Assembly (NCBI GenBank): GCA_021792815.1
Contig: JAJYTX010000134.1
Span: forward strand, 1 to 7,108
Direction: 5' to 3'
DNA: 7,108 nt
DNA from: Pseudomonadota bacterium
Lineage (GTDB): Bacteria; Pseudomonadota; Gammaproteobacteria; Steroidobacterales; Steroidobacteraceae
A program made the translations under genes and the position numbers. Shown piece after piece: positions 4,923-7,108 of the stretch (its first letter is position 1; each line of letters opens with the position of its first letter). The notes below the pieces were generated by a model. The model was not told the origin of the DNA, searched no databases, and was given only the letters and a program-made list of their open reading frames with translations.

Positions 4923-6554
4923 TTGAACGTTCATTCGAAAACCGCCTCCACTCAAGGCGCCGACAGCGGCATGGAGCACTTCGGCTACAAGGAATCGCTG
5001 GCTCGCAGCATCGGGTCGTTCGGCAGCTTCGCCGCCGGCGTCAGTTACATCTCGATACTCACCGGCACCTTCCAACTGTTCTACTTCGGCTTCGGCACCG
5101 CCGGGCCGGCCTATCTCTGGTCCTGGCCGATGGTGTTCGTCGGCCAGCTGGCCGTTGCGCTGTGCTTCATGGAGCTGGCCGCCAAATACCCCGTGGCGGG
5201 CTCGGTCTACAACTGGTCGAAGATACTGGGCAGCCGGCTCGTGGGGTGGTCTTCGGGCTGGCTGATGCTCACCGCCTCGATCGTCACCCTGTCCGCCGTG
5301 GTGCTCGCATTACAGCTCAACCTGCCGCGACTGTGGAGCGGCTTCCAGATCATCGGCGACGGCAGCGGCACCTACGATTTCGCGACGAACGCCGTGATCC
5401 TCGGCACGGTCTTGATCCTGTTCACCACGATCGTCAATGCGCTCGGCGTACGGCTGATGGCGATGATCAACAGCGCGGGCGTGTTCATCGAGCTGATCGC
5501 CGCCTGCCTCATCGCGATCCTGCTGGCGGTCCACATCAAGCGGGGTCCGGAAGTTTTCTTCTCCACCAACGGCTACGGTGCCGGCAAGAGCTGGGGCTTT
5601 CTCAGCGATTTCCTGGTCGCCTCGCTGGCCTCCGGGTACGTCATGTACGGCTTCGATACCGCCAGCTCACTCGGTGAGGAGACGTTGGAGCCGCGACGCA
5701 CCGCTCCCCGGGCGATTCTGCGGGCAATCCTCGCCTCGTTCGTCATCGGTGGCGCGATACTGCTGTTCGCGATCATGGCGGCGCCCAATCTTCATGATCC
5801 GCAGATCGGCACCGGCGGCGGCGGCTTGCAATACATCATCGAGCAGGTGATGTGGGGACCGCTCGGGAAGATCTTCCTGGTCTGCATCGTGGTCGCGGTG
5901 ACCGTGTGCTCGCTGGCGGTGCATACCGCGGCCATCCGCCTGACCTTCGCAATGGCGCGCGACAACGCGCTGCCGTTCGGCGAGAAGCTCGCGTCGGTGA
6001 ATTCCCAGACGCAGACGCCCATCGTTCCCGCGGTCGTGATCGGCGTCATCGCCGAGCTGATCCTTGTCCTCAACATCGGACAGCCGAAGATCTTCACGGT
6101 GCTGACCTCGATCGCGGTCATCATGATCTACCTGTCGTACCTGATGGTGACGATCCCTTTGCTGCGCAAGCGCCTGGCGGGGCAATGGCCGCCCGCGGAC
6201 CTCGCGAAGGGCGGCTACTTCACGATGGGCCGGTGGGGAATGCTCGTGAACATCGTCGCGGTGCTCTGGGGAGTCGGCATGGCACTCAATCTCGCCTGGC
6301 CGCGCGAGGCCGTCTACGGCACTCCCTGGTATAACACCTGGGGCGCATTCATCTACATCAGCGTGATTCTCGGGGCGGGTCTGTGGTGGTACGCCGTCAA
6401 GGGCCGACATTGCATCGGCACGCTGGCCTCACATACCCTGACTACGGCCGATTCGCCGCAAGCGCAGCCGGACGAGAGGCTCGCCGGCCGGATCGCTGAG
6501 GGCGGCTACCGGACGGGGGTGGGCGAGGGGGGTATCCAGGAAGGAGGTCGATGA
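4923..6554 (+). CDS. APC-superfamily amino acid/choline-type permease
   Basis: A secondary transporter in the inner membrane, about 543 residues with roughly twelve hydrophobic segments. APC features are clear. The first segment is SIGSFGSFAAGVSYISILTG (29-48) with a glycine-rich break. MELAAKYPVAGSVYNWSK (83-100) is followed by the TM6-region signature GFDTASSLGEETLEPRRTAP (243-262) and AMARDNALPFG (343-353). The overall pattern most resembles the amino acid/choline transporter (ACT) branch. The exact substrate (choline, GABA, another amino acid or amine) cannot be read from the sequence. The start is taken as TTG at 4923, with AGAGG five bases upstream. ATG at 4821 is open in frame but would add a non-family N-terminus, and ATG at 4971 has a poor binding site. 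The stop overlaps the next ATG, tying it to a ChoX-like gene. Confidence 0.88.
   Translation: MNVHSKTASTQGADSGMEHFGYKESLARSIGSFGSFAAGVSYISILTGTFQLFYFGFGTAGPAYLWSWPMVFVGQLAVALCFMELAAKYPVAGSVYNWSKILGSRLVGWSSGWLMLTASIVTLSAVVLALQLNLPRLWSGFQIIGDGSGTYDFATNAVILGTVLILFTTIVNALGVRLMAMINSAGVFIELIAACLIAILLAVHIKRGPEVFFSTNGYGAGKSWGFLSDFLVASLASGYVMYGFDTASSLGEETLEPRRTAPRAILRAILASFVIGGAILLFAIMAAPNLHDPQIGTGGGGLQYIIEQVMWGPLGKIFLVCIVVAVTVCSLAVHTAAIRLTFAMARDNALPFGEKLASVNSQTQTPIVPAVVIGVIAELILVLNIGQPKIFTVLTSIAVIMIYLSYLMVTIPLLRKRLAGQWPPADLAKGGYFTMGRWGMLVNIVAVLWGVGMALNLAWPREAVYGTPWYNTWGAFIYISVILGAGLWWYAVKGRHCIGTLASHTLTTADSPQAQPDERLAGRIAEGGYRTGVGEGGIQEGGR
6541..6553 (+). promoter_or_regulatory. Strong Shine-Dalgarno inside the permease 3' end
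   Basis: AAGGAGGT (6541-6548), fully complementary to the 16S rRNA tail, lies within the last codons of the permease gene and two bases before the ATG at 6551. The ATG overlaps the permease TGA (ATGA). The spacing is short but the match is perfect, so the binding-protein gene may be translated efficiently, possibly at a higher level than the TTG-started permease. Confidence 0.7.
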
Positions 6555-7108
6555 GCTCGACCTTCCTCCCCCTGCCCCCGGGCCCCGGTCGCGCTCGTGC
6601 CGCGGTGCGCGCAGCTCCACTTGGGCTCGTAGCCCGTCTGTGCGCGAGCCTGTGCGCATTCGTGCTGGCGCTCCCGGCCGCCGCCGCGACGGTCATGGCG
6701 CCCGCGACTGCGGCTGCAGCACCGATCGCCGCGGTGCGCGACGGCCCGCAATGCCGCACCATCCGCCTCTCGAACATCGGCTGGGCGGATGTCACCGCCA
6801 CCACCGCCGTCTTCAGCGACATCGTTCAGGACCTGGGCTACCGGCCCAAGGTCACCATGCTGTCGGTGCCGGTCACCTTCGCATCGATGAAACAGGGCGA
6901 CATCGATGTGTTTCTCGGCAACTGGATGCCCGCCCAGGCGCCGATCATCAAGCCCTACCTCAAAGACCGCTCGATCGATGCCATCGGCCCGAACCTGACC
7001 GGCGCCCGCTACACGCTCGCGGTTCCGGCTTACACCTATGCCGCGGGCCTGCGCAACTTCCGGGATATTGCGCACTTCGGACGGCAGTTGCGCCACTCCA
7101 TCTATGGC
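6551..7108 (+). CDS. choX: Choline/betaine ABC transporter substrate-binding protein, C-terminus beyond window
   Basis: A periplasmic binding protein of the OpuAC/ProX type, most like ChoX, which captures choline for an ABC importer. 186 residues are visible before the window ends. The first ~60 residues form a long Ala-rich, Arg-containing signal sequence (hydrophobic core ~24-45, likely cut near 57-65). The mature part begins CRTIRLSNIGWADVTATTA, followed by LSVPVTFASMKQGDIDVFLG, NWMP and GARYTLAV. Trp78, Asp80, Trp125 and Tyr154 have exactly the spacing of the choline-cage residues Trp43, Asp45, Trp90 and Tyr119 recalled for Sinorhizobium meliloti ChoX. The remaining cage residues lie beyond the edge. 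The gene overlaps the permease stop (ATGA) behind a strong binding site. Specificity for choline rather than betaine or carnitine is inferred. ABC permease and ATPase genes would be expected to the right. Confidence 0.85.
   Translation, partial: MSSTFLPLPPGPGRARAAVRAAPLGLVARLCASLCAFVLALPAAAATVMAPATAAAAPIAAVRDGPQCRTIRLSNIGWADVTATTAVFSDIVQDLGYRPKVTMLSVPVTFASMKQGDIDVFLGNWMPAQAPIIKPYLKDRSIDAIGPNLTGARYTLAVPAYTYAAGLRNFRDIAHFGRQLRHSIYG

Noticed and set aside
5667..6410. 247-residue frame antisense to the permease
   Set aside because: His/Asp/Arg-rich composition is typical of reverse reading of membrane-protein codons; the sense strand is a clear APC permease.

Overview
The window is high-GC bacterial DNA with dense coding, strong G/C preference at codon third positions and several GTG/TTG starts. 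The gene content is a PrxQ/Bcp-type peroxiredoxin, a GGDEF regulator, a Caa3-type CtaG with a SCO lipoprotein, and a ChoX-like binding protein. It suggests a Pseudomonadota chromosome, most likely an aerobic gammaproteobacterium. The species cannot be named from the sequence alone.

Layout. (1) Positions 1-645 hold two small, unrecognised, leftward genes lying just beyond the 3' end of a tRNA gene. The second runs off the window. Their leader contains abutting hairpins and a tandem 11-bp repeat inside an inverted repeat. This could be the edge of an integrated element, but no integrase or second att copy is visible. (2) Positions 646-764 hold a complete leftward tRNA-Ala(CGC) with encoded CCA and a good sigma70 promoter. 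(3) Positions 786-1784 hold a rightward peroxiredoxin meeting, stop to stop with no gap, a leftward membrane-anchored histidine-phosphatase-fold protein. That protein appears to have lost both catalytic histidines. (4) Positions 1785-2021 are a gene-free divergent spacer with a cluster of overlapping palindromes, followed at 2022-3089 by a diguanylate cyclase with a degenerate receiver domain. (5) Positions 3257-4776 hold a translationally coupled pair, CtaG-type copper/cytochrome oxidase assembly protein and SCO1/SenC lipoprotein, which fits copper delivery to a terminal oxidase. (6) Positions 4923-7108 hold a second coupled pair, a 12-TM APC-superfamily permease and the N-terminal part of a choline/betaine ABC-type binding protein. 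This suggests a quaternary-amine or amino-acid uptake locus continuing to the right.

Most of the window is recognisable housekeeping, respiratory and transport content. The parts least explained by known families are the tRNA-flanking small genes with their structured leader, the pseudo-phosphatase, and the palindrome cluster at 1835-1865. No CRISPR array, transposase, integrase or rRNA gene is visible, and I could not identify a clearly new multi-gene system.
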